Shown: one piece after another, positions 40,013 to 49,423 of the stretch
Numbering within the stretch: the stretch's first letter is position 1
How the letters are laid out: every line of letters starts with the position of its first letter
DNA from: Bremia lactucae
Taxonomy: Eukaryota; Oomycota; Peronosporomycetes; Peronosporales; Peronosporaceae
NCBI RefSeq assembly: GCF_004359215.1
Contig: NW_027152016.1
Location: 69,814 to 119,930, forward strand
DNA: 50,117 nucleotides
Reading direction: 5' to 3'
Position numbers and translations under genes: made by a program
Notes under the pieces: model-generated
What the model saw: only the letters and a program-made list of their open reading frames with translations
Told to the model about the DNA's origin: nothing
The model's database searches: none

Positions 40013-43000
40013 ATGCTTTTGCGCGCGCTGGCGCTCGCGACATTGGTCATTGCGCTCGCCACCGAGACGCAGGCTCAATCCGTTGGGGCGTCCTTGTTGG
40101 GTGCAGACGCTCAAGCAAACGCGCCTGTCGTCTCATCACTTTTGAATAGTGAGAAACCTCCACCTCCCTCGCCGCCCCCCGCGCCTCCCTCCCAGCGGGC
40201 TCCGCCACCACCCTCTTCACCATCCCCTCAGCCGTCGTCCCCGCCGGCCCCATCGCCTTCGCCCCCCCCGCCGCCCCTCTCGCCGAATCCCTCGCTGACC
40301 GCTGCGTTGCCGGACACCACAGCATCAAATTCCAATAATGCGCCGACAGCAGTTGAAAACTCGGCTCTTCCACCAGTGACAAATCTTGTGCCAAAAACAC
40401 CGTCGTCCATTTCGGTGCCGATTGTAAACATGGATTTACCAACCAATTCGCTGCCCAGCGATCCAACGAGTACAGATGCGAACTCATCACCAAGTCAAAA
40501 ACCATTGTTGCCAAGTGGTCCGCTCAATCCTGTTACGGAACCGAAACCTGGTCCAAATTTATTGAATTCACCGCTGGCCAACCAGGATTTACTAGCAAGC
40601 TCACCTCCAACTGCAAGCGAGATGTCGTCGCCGACCCCGCTGGATATACCGCTGCAAAACTCGAGCAAACCGCCAAGGTCATCTCCTTCTCCAGTCGAAA
40701 TGACATCACCGAGTCCGAATTTTCTGAACCCGCCGCTGCCAGAATTAACCAAACCGCCAAGCTTATCTCCGTCTCCAGTCGATATGTCGTCACCAAGTCC
40801 GAAATTGCTTGATCCACAGCTGCCAGACTTAACGCCAAGCTCATCTTCAATTCCAGTCGATATCTCGCCACCGAGTCCGAATTTGCTGGATCTACCGCTG
40901 CCAGAATCAAGTAAACCGCCAAGCTCATCTCCGTCTCCAGTCGATATGTCGCCACCGAGTCCGAATTTGCTGGATTCACCGCTGCCAGACTTAACGCCAG
41001 GCTTATCTCCGTCTCCAGTCGATATGTCGCCACCGAGTCCGAATTTGCTGGATCTACCGCTGCCAGAATCAAGTAAACCGCCAAGCTCATCTCCGTCTCC
41101 AGTCGATATGTCGCCACCGAGTCCGAATTTGCTGGATTCACCGCTGCCAGACTTAACGCCAGGCTTATCTCCGTCTCCAGTCGATATGTCGCCACCGAGT
41201 CCGAATTTGCTGGATCTACCGCTGCCAGAATCAAGTAAACCGCCAAGCTCATCTCCGTCTCCAGTCGATATGTCGCCACCGAGTCCGAATTTGCTGGATT
41301 CACCGCTGCCAGACTTAACGCCAAGCTTATCTCCGTCTTCAGTCGATTTGTCGCCACCGAGTCCGAATTTGCTGGATCTACCGCTGCCAGAATCAAGTAA
41401 ACCGCCAAGCTCATCTCCGTCTCCAGTCGATATGTCGCCACCGAGTCCGAATTTGCTGGATTCACCGCTGCCAGACTTAACGCCAGGCTTATCTCCGTCT
41501 CCAGTCGATATGTCGCCACCGAGTCCGAATTTGCTGGATCTACCGCTGCCAGAATCAAGTAAACCGCCAAGCTCATCTCCGTCTCCAGTCGATATGTCGC
41601 CACCGAGTCCGAATTTGCTGGATTCACCGCTGCCAGACTTAACGCCAAGCTTATCTCCGTCTTCAGTCGATTTGTCGCCACCGAGTCCGAATTTGCTGGA
41701 TCTACCGTTGCCAGAATCAAGTAAACCGCCAAGCTCATCTCCGTCTCCAGTCGATATCTCGCCACCGAGTGCGAATTTGCTGGATCCACCGCTGCCAGAC
41801 TTAAGTAAACCCCCAAGCTCGTCTTCGACTCCAGCTGATATGCCGTCATTGTCTCCGTCTATTGATATACCAACGTCAGGGTCTCCGTCTCCTGACATTT
41901 TATCAACAGTGCCTCCGTCAACGGAGGCCCCTTTGCTAACGCAGGCTCCATCATCATCAGTGCCTCCGTCTACTAAGGCTCCATCACCAATGCTTCCATC
42001 TACTGACGTTCCATCAACAGGGCCTCCCACAACGGATGCCCCTTTACTTACGAAGGCTCCATCATCATCAGTGCCTCCGTCAACGAAGGCTCCGACGTCA
42101 GTCCCTCCGTCCACCGATATACTATCATCAGGGCCTCCGGCTACTGACGTACCATTAATAGTGCCTTCGTCGACGGATGCCCCTTTATCGACGAAGGACC
42201 CATCTATAGTGCCTTCATCATCAAAGGATCCCTCATCAGTCCCTCCGTCTACTGCAATACCATCTTCGGAGTCTCCGTCATCCGAGACTTCATCCTCGAA
42301 CGCCAAAACCCCTTCGACGGAGATGCCTGCTCAGGACAAGTCATTCGAGAATGAAAAGCCTGATGAAATTGTGTCGTCTCCTGTTCCAGTGACGGCCAAG
42401 CCGATCTACGTTGATGACACATTGGCCGCATCCCCTCCCCCTGTGATGAATGCACCCAAGGCTACTAAATCGCCTATTGCTATTGAAACAAACCCGGTTA
42501 GTGAAGCTGAAGAGACAGATACAATGGAGCTGAACGCGTCACAGCAAAAGGATCAGACACAGTCCGATGTTATCATGTATGATGCATCTGCGACGCCGAT
42601 TCCGATCAAAAAGATTGGGCTGAATGATCCTTTCTTTGATTCCGAACCATCGAAGGAGACGTCGGTGAAGCCTGTTGTATTAAATATTGCGGGCAATACT
42701 GGCGAAAATGGATCAAACAATTATAAACAGTATATTCGAGGAAAGACAGCGGCATCTGATAGTAATAACGCGTTACCATATGATACAAACGTTATTGGTG
42801 GACGGAACGCGTACGTAGATACTGAAGCCAGCGACGTGATGTCAGCATCTGCTGCTGCGTTTCAAGAATTTTTAAGGTATGCCTCGGTGGCGTTTGCGGG
42901 AATTTCGGTGGCGCTGCTGCTCTTTTTCCACTTTGTTTCTTTGGATGCGAATCTGGTGTGGGTGAACACTGCGTGGAGTCCTAATACGTGGGAATTTCTG

Positions 43001-44230
43001 TTTTACGTCGGCTATTTACAGCAGATGCAAACAATATCCCAGCTCACACTTCTCAAGACACCGTACTTTCTATGGGATTATACGGATTCATTTGCATGGA
43101 CCAGCTTCTTAATTCAAAAGTCAACGCAATCCGGATTTCGTCGTCTTGAAACGATTGTGCTCGGTGGACTTGTATCTTACTCAGATCGAATTGGTATTTC
43201 TGAGTCGAAAATCTTGATTCACGGTGCCGTGGGTTTTGCTGTAATAATGGGCATCTTGGTGCTTGTTTTTCTCGTGCTCGCTACGCTAGCAAAACGGAAG
43301 GCCGAGCGTGCTCTGGATGAGACTTCCGATTTGACAAACTACACGTCTGGTGTTCATCGACTTCGGAGTATTTCGATTCGTACGCTTGGGCTGTGTGTCC
43401 TTGTGTGGTACTTTGCGCTTTACCCGTTGAGTATGCTGTCTTCATTTGAAATATCGATGGAAGTTCAAGCAGCAATGGCAGCAGATCCACTTGTTATAGC
43501 AATCATTGCGCTTGTACTAATATGTCTTGGTGTACTCGTTGTCGCTGCACGTGTAATAATGCACAAAACCAAGGACGAATTGGAGCAATTTGAAAATCTA
43601 GCCACATGGGGCTCGCTCTACTGCGAGTATACATACCGCAGTCGCATGTTCTTTGTGATTGATGTGGCGGTTCAGATGACGACAGGTATTCTCGTGGGTT
43701 GTGTCTCGGCTGATCCAACGCAGCTCATTGTTGTCATTGGAATGCAAGCTTTGTATCTCGCGTGTGTCTTTATCATGTCACCTTTTGCCGATAAGATAGT
43801 TCTTCGCATCACGTATGCGCTAGGGCTGCTCAAGATTTTGAATTTCGGTCTTGCGTTTGCATTTCTGCACTCAAATACCATGTCGGCCTCAGCACGAACC
43901 AGCGTAGCGCAAGCATACATTGGCATTAATTCGATCGTCCTCGTCGTTTGGTTTGTACGCCAGCTTATCGTCTTTAGCACGTACATTCGTGCTTGGATGG
44001 CTCGTACAAATGTCGAATCCCGCCGGACCGAATCAATGGTCAAGTACGATCGTTCAACGGATGCCGATGAATGGGGTAGCCATTTTACGGGCAACGGCAT
44101 GAATAACAGCAGAGTAGACAATAGCCGGCTCAACCAGTCTTTGAATGGTGCGACGCTGTCATTACCACTAGGCTCGGCAATACAGCCAATGCACGCGACG
44201 TCGGCTTATGGTCAGTCGTCTTCACCATAA
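40013..44230 (+). CDS. Secretory-pathway membrane protein: proline-rich tandem-repeat stalk plus TRP/FLC-like domain
   Basis: 1405 residues in one uninterrupted frame. Residues 1-21 are a signal peptide (MLLRALALATLVIALATETQ, cleavage near QA-QS). Residues 50-97 are a dense Pro/Ser run. Residues 287-585 are five and a half copies of a 54-residue repeat (units of 28 and 26 residues built on PPSPNLLD and SPSPVDMS). About 585-770 is a Ser/Thr/Pro mucin-like region (PPSTDAP, KAPSSSVPPS). From 957 there are about eight membrane spans: 957-978, 1072-1093, 1120-1147, 1158-1183, 1213-1233, 1237-1258, 1267-1287, 1302-1325. NTWEFLFYVGYLQQMQTISQ and DYTDSFAWTSFLI resemble the TRP-like domain of fungal FLC/Pkd2 proteins (W-x-F...NFAWS). 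I infer a surface or wall-associated sensor or transporter. The Pro-rich part would extend outside the cell. The family assignment is tentative; the membrane topology is more certain. Confidence 0.75.
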   Translation: MLLRALALATLVIALATETQAQSVGASLLGADAQANAPVVSSLLNSEKPPPPSPPPAPPSQRAPPPPSSPSPQPSSPPAPSPSPPPPPLSPNPSLTAALPDTTASNSNNAPTAVENSALPPVTNLVPKTPSSISVPIVNMDLPTNSLPSDPTSTDANSSPSQKPLLPSGPLNPVTEPKPGPNLLNSPLANQDLLASSPPTASEMSSPTPLDIPLQNSSKPPRSSPSPVEMTSPSPNFLNPPLPELTKPPSLSPSPVDMSSPSPKLLDPQLPDLTPSSSSIPVDISPPSPNLLDLPLPESSKPPSSSPSPVDMSPPSPNLLDSPLPDLTPGLSPSPVDMSPPSPNLLDLPLPESSKPPSSSPSPVDMSPPSPNLLDSPLPDLTPGLSPSPVDMSPPSPNLLDLPLPESSKPPSSSPSPVDMSPPSPNLLDSPLPDLTPSLSPSSVDLSPPSPNLLDLPLPESSKPPSSSPSPVDMSPPSPNLLDSPLPDLTPGLSPSPVDMSPPSPNLLDLPLPESSKPPSSSPSPVDMSPPSPNLLDSPLPDLTPSLSPSSVDLSPPSPNLLDLPLPESSKPPSSSPSPVDISPPSANLLDPPLPDLSKPPSSSSTPADMPSLSPSIDIPTSGSPSPDILSTVPPSTEAPLLTQAPSSSVPPSTKAPSPMLPSTDVPSTGPPTTDAPLLTKAPSSSVPPSTKAPTSVPPSTDILSSGPPATDVPLIVPSSTDAPLSTKDPSIVPSSSKDPSSVPPSTAIPSSESPSSETSSSNAKTPSTEMPAQDKSFENEKPDEIVSSPVPVTAKPIYVDDTLAASPPPVMNAPKATKSPIAIETNPVSEAEETDTMELNASQQKDQTQSDVIMYDASATPIPIKKIGLNDPFFDSEPSKETSVKPVVLNIAGNTGENGSNNYKQYIRGKTAASDSNNALPYDTNVIGGRNAYVDTEASDVMSASAAAFQEFLRYASVAFAGISVALLLFFHFVSLDANLVWVNTAWSPNTWEFLFYVGYLQQMQTISQLTLLKTPYFLWDYTDSFAWTSFLIQKSTQSGFRRLETIVLGGLVSYSDRIGISESKILIHGAVGFAVIMGILVLVFLVLATLAKRKAERALDETSDLTNYTSGVHRLRSISIRTLGLCVLVWYFALYPLSMLSSFEISMEVQAAMAADPLVIAIIALVLICLGVLVVAARVIMHKTKDELEQFENLATWGSLYCEYTYRSRMFFVIDVAVQMTTGILVGCVSADPTQLIVVIGMQALYLACVFIMSPFADKIVLRITYALGLLKILNFGLAFAFLHSNTMSASARTSVAQAYIGINSIVLVVWFVRQLIVFSTYIRAWMARTNVESRRTESMVKYDRSTDADEWGSHFTGNGMNNSRVDNSRLNQSLNGATLSLPLGSAIQPMHATSAYGQSSSP
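40871..41680 (+). repeat. Five 162-bp tandem repeats in the host gene
   Basis: Units begin at 40871, 41033, 41195, 41357 and 41519, each made of an 84-bp part (LPLPESSKPPSSSPSPVDMS) and a 78-bp part (SPLPDLTPGLSPSPVDMS). Units 3 and 5 carry a variant, SLSPSSVDL. A last 84-bp half unit starts at 41681. Copies are nearly identical in DNA, implying recent expansion or ongoing exchange. Confidence 0.9.
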
Positions 44231-44617
44231 TCATCAATCGTTAAGCACGAAAAGGTTTATTAATGAAAGTGAGAAAGCTTAATCTTTGCTATTTAACGGC
44301 TAGAGGGCAATTTTTTGCTGAAAGATAGGAAACAAACAACGACGGTGGGAAGGAAACTTAGAAAACGTATAAGATTTATCAACATTAGCAAATATCTCTC
44401 GTTCATTAAGCTCGGTAAACAAGGTGATGCGTGAAGCAATCCCACAAGATTAAAATGTCAAAGGCAAGAACTAAGCTTGCTGACACCTGATACCACTCCA
44501 TTTTGAAAGTGGGGGCAGCACGGTCAAGCTGGACTAACGTAACAAAATATCAGCTTACAGATTGCAGTCAACGACTTACATAACCAAAACATTTACATTT
44601 TAACAAATTTACTGTAT
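44231..44617. other. 3' flank of the host gene
   Basis: These 387 bp are AT-rich with no gene seen. The region presumably includes the 3' UTR and polyadenylation site, which I could not place. Confidence 0.4.
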
Positions 44618-44688
44618 TGTAACGGGGCACCTTTTGCTAGTACTGATAACAGTACTAGTCAATCTACACTGATTATAGTGAAGGATGA
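44618..44688 (-). repeat. E1-type LTR fragment, broken by E7
   Basis: TGTAACGGGGCACC, then the hairpin CTAGTACTG-ATAA-CAGTACTAG (44637-44658), then TCAATCTACACTGAT. This aligns with 3319-3390 (TGATAACAGTACTAGCCAATC). It ends exactly where the E7 LTR begins. Confidence 0.65.
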
Positions 44689-45109
44689 TGTAACAGGGTG
44701 TATCGTTACATGAAATTAACACTTAAATATACTATCTAAAAGGTAGATAATATTTGAAGAACATTACTTTATGTAGTAATGCTCATAAATCTTATCCATA
44801 AAAATAGTATAGGCCATTTTATCTATTTATCCCGCAGACTAATCAGCTGTAAACGTAAACAAAGAGAAAGACAGATAAGATTTCAATTGCATGGTTAGTA
44901 TTATTTTTATAATCAAGTTAGCATAACAGAGAGAAAGAAGGAATATTAATACAGTTTTTCATTTAACCCTCTTAAAGGTAGTTATCTTAAAGAGAAGTCT
45001 TCCTCTGCATGTACTAGTGCACGTGAAGTGACGTAAGACACCACTCGCAATTTAGGCAGTGCGAAGTGGACTTGTAATGAAGCAGTACAAGTCAAAGTGC
45101 CCCGTTACA
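44689..45109 (+). repeat. 5' LTR of E7
   Basis: It starts TGTAACAGGG and ends CCCCGTTACA. It is more diverged than the other family-A LTRs: the GTCCAG...CTGGAC hairpin is lost here (CAGACTAATCAGCTG). Confidence 0.85.
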
Positions 45110-45111
45110 CC

Positions 45112-45127
45112 TGGTAGCACTTTGTAG
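45112..45127 (+). other. Primer binding site of E7
   Basis: TGGTAGCACTTTGTAG follows the LTR end and a CC spacer, identical to E6. Confidence 0.75.
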
Positions 45128-45276
45128 TCCGTCCAAGGACCACATATCCCTCATCTAATATGTCCATGTTAGATGAGGGATATGTCGTTCTAGGACGAAC
45201 TATTGGGAATACGCATCACGTTTCCCGTGAAAGCTACTCCTTTCTAAGTGACATAGAAAGGATTGCGGTCGAACGA

Positions 45277-46358
45277 ATGAGTTCGACCGTAGGAAACGAT
45301 GCCATCTTGGCCATGCTGTCCGGTTTGGACAGATGCCCTCCATTCAGTCATCGCCAAGTTCATACAACATGAACTTGACGAGATAGAGGAAAATGTAGCC
45401 TAGCTGAATCAACAAGGCTCTCAACAGGCAGAACTGTTGAGGTTACAGCAGATACAGACCCCTGTACTTGGGATGACGCACACGCGTCGTCCCGAAACTT
45501 TAAAGATTGACATCTCTAAGTATATGGGAGTTGAAGAAGACTCCCTCTTGAGATGGTTTGTCGAGTTGGACGATGCCATAAGGGCACGTCACATTATCGA
45601 TGAGCAAATGCAAGTCGCATTCGCTCAATCAAATCTGGCAGGTCGTGCCAAAACTTGGGCATTGGGCCTTAAGTTGCGCGACCCATACGTCTTTGGGTCG
45701 CTAGAGGCTTTTAAAGCCCGGCTCAAACCGACGTTTGAACCGCCTAGGGATGAGTTCAGAGCTCATTCAGAGCTTCTGAAACTCAAGCAAGGCAAGCGTG
45801 ATGTTCACGCATATGCCCAGCACATACGACTCTTTGCGAGTTGTAACAAATAACCCAGTTCATGAGCACACGTTGATTACGGTGTTCATGCAAGGTCTTA
45901 CGGATGGTCCCGTAATGACCCACCTGTTCCGCTTGGAAATGGATACGCATGAAGAAGCAATATCCGTTGCGGAACAGGAGAACTTTAGCTTGAGACAGGC
46001 TCAAGCTAGTTCGTCATCATATCGTCCTCCAAGACGACACGAGTCAGGAGGCCCAGAACCTTATGGACTCTCTTACGCCGAAAGCGCGAGACCTCGCTTT
46101 TGGAGCAATAGGCGATTGCACAAATGCCATCGCTATCAAAAGTTAGGACACTACGCTCATGAGTGTAGCGCTTCACGCCCAGTGCCGAGAGGTACTGAAC
46201 GCAATTTTGGATCGTATGCCAAAAAGGGCAACGGTCGCGGATCCGACGTTGTTGCGAGATCGCAACAGCGAGGCGGACCGCCAAAAAATGGACGGGTCAG
46301 TAGGGGCGCAACGCCCTACTGATCCAGCAACCTCAAGAGAATTTGCAAATCTCTTGAC
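45277..46358 (+). pseudogene. Gag of E7
   Basis: It starts at ATG 45277 (MSSTVGNDAILAMLSGLD). The capsid frame (45437-45853) reads TLKIDISKYMGVEEDSLLRW to VHAYAQHIRLFASC. There a 2-bp loss (TTGTAACAAA against TTGTAGAACAAA in E3) shifts the frame. The rest (45798-46322) continues with NPVHEHTLITVFMQGLTDGP and the knuckle CHRYQKLGHYAHEC. This copy keeps the reading frame through the knuckle, but its second zinc-binding Cys is Tyr. Confidence 0.75.
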
Positions 46359-46359
46359 N
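46359..46359. other. Assembly gap (single N)
   Basis: One N joins E7 gag directly to the repeat region of the host gene, which is not a plausible natural junction. Sequence after it equals 41625 onward. Confidence 0.9.
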
Positions 46360-46361
46360 CA

Positions 46362-48965
46362 CCGCTGCCAGACTTAACGCCAGGCTTATCTCCGTCTCCA
46401 GTCGATATGTCGCCACCGAGTCCGAATTTGCTGGATCTACCGTTGCCAGAATCAAGTAAACCGCCAAGCTCATCTCCGTCTCCAGTCGATATCTCGCCAC
46501 CGAGTGCGAATTTGCTGGATCCACCGCTGCCAGACTTAAGTAAACCCCCAAGCTCGTCTTCGACTCCAGCTGATATGCCGTCATTGTCTCCGTCTATTGA
46601 TATACCAACGTCAGGGTCTCCGTCTCCTGACATTTTATCAACAGTGCCTCCGTCAACGGAGGCCCCTTTGCTAACGCAGGCTCCATCATCATCAGTGCCT
46701 CCGTCTACTAAGGCTCCATCACCAATGCTTCCATCTACTGACGTTCCATCAACAGGGCCTCCCACAACGGATGCCCCTTTACTTACGAAGGCTCCATCAT
46801 CATCAGTGCCTCCGTCAACGAAGGCTCCGACGTCAGTCCCTCCGTCCACCGATATACTATCATCAGGGCCTCCGGCTACTGACGTACCATTAATAGTGCC
46901 TTCGTCGACGGATGCCCCTTTATCGACGAAGGACCCATCTATAGTGCCTTCATCATCAAAGGATCCCTCATCAGTCCCTCCGTCTACTGCAATACCATCT
47001 TCGGAGTCTCCGTCATCCGAGACTTCATCCTCGAACGCCAAAACCCCTTCGACGGAGATGCCTGCTCAGGACAAGTCATTCGAGAATGAAAAGCCTGATG
47101 AAATTGTGTCGTCTCCTGTTCCAGTGACGGCCAAGCCGATCTACGTTGATGACACATTGGCCGCATCCCCTCCCCCTGTGATGAATGCACCCAAGGCTAC
47201 TAAATCGCCTATTGCTATTGAAACAAACCCGGTTAGTGAAGCTGAAGAGACAGATACAATGGAGCTGAACGCGTCACAGCAAAAGGATCAGACACAGTCC
47301 GATGTTATCATGTATGATGCATCTGCGACGCCGATTCCGATCAAAAAGATTGGGCTGAATGATCCTTTCTTTGATTCCGAACCATCGAAGGAGACGTCGG
47401 TGAAGCCTGTTGTATTAAATATTGCGGGCAATACTGGCGAAAATGGATCAAACAATTATAAACAGTATATTCGAGGAAAGACAGCGGCATCTGATAGTAA
47501 TAACGCGTTACCATATGATACAAACGTTATTGGTGGACGGAACGCGTACGTAGATACTGAAGCCAGCGACGTGATGTCAGCATCTGCTGCTGCGTTTCAA
47601 GAATTTTTAAGGTATGCCTCGGTGGCGTTTGCGGGAATTTCGGTGGCGCTGCTGCTCTTTTTCCACTTTGTTTCTTTGGATGCGAATCTGGTGTGGGTGA
47701 ACACTGCGTGGAGTCCTAATACGTGGGAATTTCTGTTTTACGTCGGCTATTTACAGCAGATGCAAACAATATCCCAGCTCACACTTCTCAAGACACCGTA
47801 CTTTCTATGGGATTATACGGATTCATTTGCATGGACCAGCTTCTTAATTCAAAAGTCAACGCAATCCGGATTTCGTCGTCTTGAAACGATTGTGCTCGGT
47901 GGACTTGTATCTTACTCAGATCGAATTGGTATTTCTGAGTCGAAAATCTTGATTCACGGTGCCGTGGGTTTTGCTGTAATAATGGGCATCTTGGTGCTTG
48001 TTTTTCTCGTGCTCGCTACGCTAGCAAAACGGAAGGCCGAGCGTGCTCTGGATGAGACTTCCGATTTGACAAACTACACGTCTGGTGTTCATCGACTTCG
48101 GAGTATTTCGATTCGTACGCTTGGGCTGTGTGTCCTTGTGTGGTACTTTGCGCTTTACCCGTTGAGTATGCTGTCTTCATTTGAAATATCGATGGAAGTT
48201 CAAGCAGCAATGGCAGCAGATCCACTTGTTATAGCAATCATTGCGCTTGTACTAATATGTCTTGGTGTACTCGTTGTCGCTGCACGTGTAATAATGCACA
48301 AAACCAAGGACGAATTGGAGCAATTTGAAAATCTAGCCACATGGGGCTCGCTCTACTGCGAGTATACATACCGCAGTCGCATGTTCTTTGTGATTGATGT
48401 GGCGGTTCAGATGACGACAGGTATTCTCGTGGGTTGTGTCTCGGCTGATCCAACGCAGCTCATTGTTGTCATTGGAATGCAAGCTTTGTATCTCGCGTGT
48501 GTCTTTATCATGTCACCTTTTGCCGATAAGATAGTTCTTCGCATCACGTATGCGCTAGGGCTGCTCAAGATTTTGAATTTCGGTCTTGCGTTTGCATTTC
48601 TGCACTCAAATACCATGTCGGCCTCAGCACGAACCAGCGTAGCGCAAGCATACATTGGCATTAATTCGATCGTCCTCGTCGTTTGGTTTGTACGCCAGCT
48701 TATCGTCTTTAGCACGTACATTCGTGCTTGGATGGCTCGTACAAATGTCGAATCCCGCCGGACCGAATCAATGGTCAAGTACGATCGTTCAACGGATGCC
48801 GATGAATGGGGTAGCCATTTTACGGGCAACGGCATGAATAACAGCAGAGTAGACAATAGCCGGCTCAACCAGTCTTTGAATGGTGCGACGCTGTCATTAC
48901 CACTAGGCTCGGCAATACAGCCAATGCACGCGACGTCGGCTTATGGTCAGTCGTCTTCACCATAA
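46362..48965 (+). CDS. 3' part of the proline-rich TRP-like membrane protein gene (contig start)
   Basis: 867 codons plus stop, open from the gap and lacking a start. They match the full gene from residue 538 to its end, including the mucin-like region and all eight membrane spans. In the first unit the sequence reads GLSPSPVDM where the full copy reads SLSPSSVDL; beyond this I saw no difference. It is probably the same locus or its other haplotype. Confidence 0.7.
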   Translation, partial: PLPDLTPGLSPSPVDMSPPSPNLLDLPLPESSKPPSSSPSPVDISPPSANLLDPPLPDLSKPPSSSSTPADMPSLSPSIDIPTSGSPSPDILSTVPPSTEAPLLTQAPSSSVPPSTKAPSPMLPSTDVPSTGPPTTDAPLLTKAPSSSVPPSTKAPTSVPPSTDILSSGPPATDVPLIVPSSTDAPLSTKDPSIVPSSSKDPSSVPPSTAIPSSESPSSETSSSNAKTPSTEMPAQDKSFENEKPDEIVSSPVPVTAKPIYVDDTLAASPPPVMNAPKATKSPIAIETNPVSEAEETDTMELNASQQKDQTQSDVIMYDASATPIPIKKIGLNDPFFDSEPSKETSVKPVVLNIAGNTGENGSNNYKQYIRGKTAASDSNNALPYDTNVIGGRNAYVDTEASDVMSASAAAFQEFLRYASVAFAGISVALLLFFHFVSLDANLVWVNTAWSPNTWEFLFYVGYLQQMQTISQLTLLKTPYFLWDYTDSFAWTSFLIQKSTQSGFRRLETIVLGGLVSYSDRIGISESKILIHGAVGFAVIMGILVLVFLVLATLAKRKAERALDETSDLTNYTSGVHRLRSISIRTLGLCVLVWYFALYPLSMLSSFEISMEVQAAMAADPLVIAIIALVLICLGVLVVAARVIMHKTKDELEQFENLATWGSLYCEYTYRSRMFFVIDVAVQMTTGILVGCVSADPTQLIVVIGMQALYLACVFIMSPFADKIVLRITYALGLLKILNFGLAFAFLHSNTMSASARTSVAQAYIGINSIVLVVWFVRQLIVFSTYIRAWMARTNVESRRTESMVKYDRSTDADEWGSHFTGNGMNNSRVDNSRLNQSLNGATLSLPLGSAIQPMHATSAYGQSSSP

Positions 48966-49352
48966 TCATCAATCGTTAAGCACGAAAAGGTTTATTAATG
49001 AAAGTGAGAAAGCTTAATCTTTGCTATTTAACGGCTAGAGGGCAATTTTTTGCTGAAAGATAGGAAACAAACAACGACGGTGGGAAGGAAACTTAGAAAA
49101 CGTATAAGATTTATCAACATTAGCAAATATCTCTCGTTCATTAAGCTCGGTAAACAAGGTGATGCGTGAAGCAATCCCACAAGATTAAAATGTCAAAGGC
49201 AAGAACTAAGCTTGCTGACACCTGATACCACTCCATTTTGAAAGTGGGGGCAGCACGGTCAAGCTGGACTAACGTAACAAAATATCAGCTTACAGATTGC
49301 AGTCAACGACTTACATAACCAAAACATTTACATTTTAACAAATTTACTGTAT
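48966..49352. other. 3' flank of the host gene, second reading
   Basis: The same sequence as 44231-44617. No gene is seen. Confidence 0.4.
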
Positions 49353-49423
49353 TGTAACGGGGCACCTTTTGCTAGTACTGATAACAGTACTAGTCAATCT
49401 ACACTGATTATAGTGAAGGATGA
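49353..49423 (-). repeat. E1-type LTR fragment, second reading
   Basis: Repeats 44618-44688 at an offset of 4735, including the CTAGTACTG hairpin. Confidence 0.6.

Larger units (their letters stand above)
44689..46358 (+). mobile_element. Family-A Gypsy element E7, cut by assembly gap
   Basis: 5' LTR, PBS and gag are present. The sequence stops at the N (46359), inside the gag-protease spacer that E3 and E6 continue past (AATCTCTTGAC then TAAAG). It is a relative of E3 and E6 outside their near-identical tract. Confidence 0.8.

Noticed and set aside
33647..41215. True tandem duplication of the E6 end and host gene
   Set aside because: Both copies start or stop exactly at single Ns and show no divergence outside the tandem repeats. 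Contig redundancy is simpler.
40871..41764. CRISPR-like array of regular repeats
   Set aside because: The repeats are head-to-tail coding units without unique spacers, in a eukaryotic gene.
40533..41849. 438-residue minus-strand frame with ATYRLETE repeats
   Set aside because: For the same reason, it is a repeat-driven shadow of the sense gene.
40495..42306. 603-residue open frame on the minus strand, Gly/Ser/Asp-rich repeats
   Set aside because: It is the antisense shadow of the host-gene tandem repeats. Units of 162, 84 and 78 bp are multiples of three, so any frame free of stops in one unit stays open. It lacks a signal or domain, and the sense frame has both.
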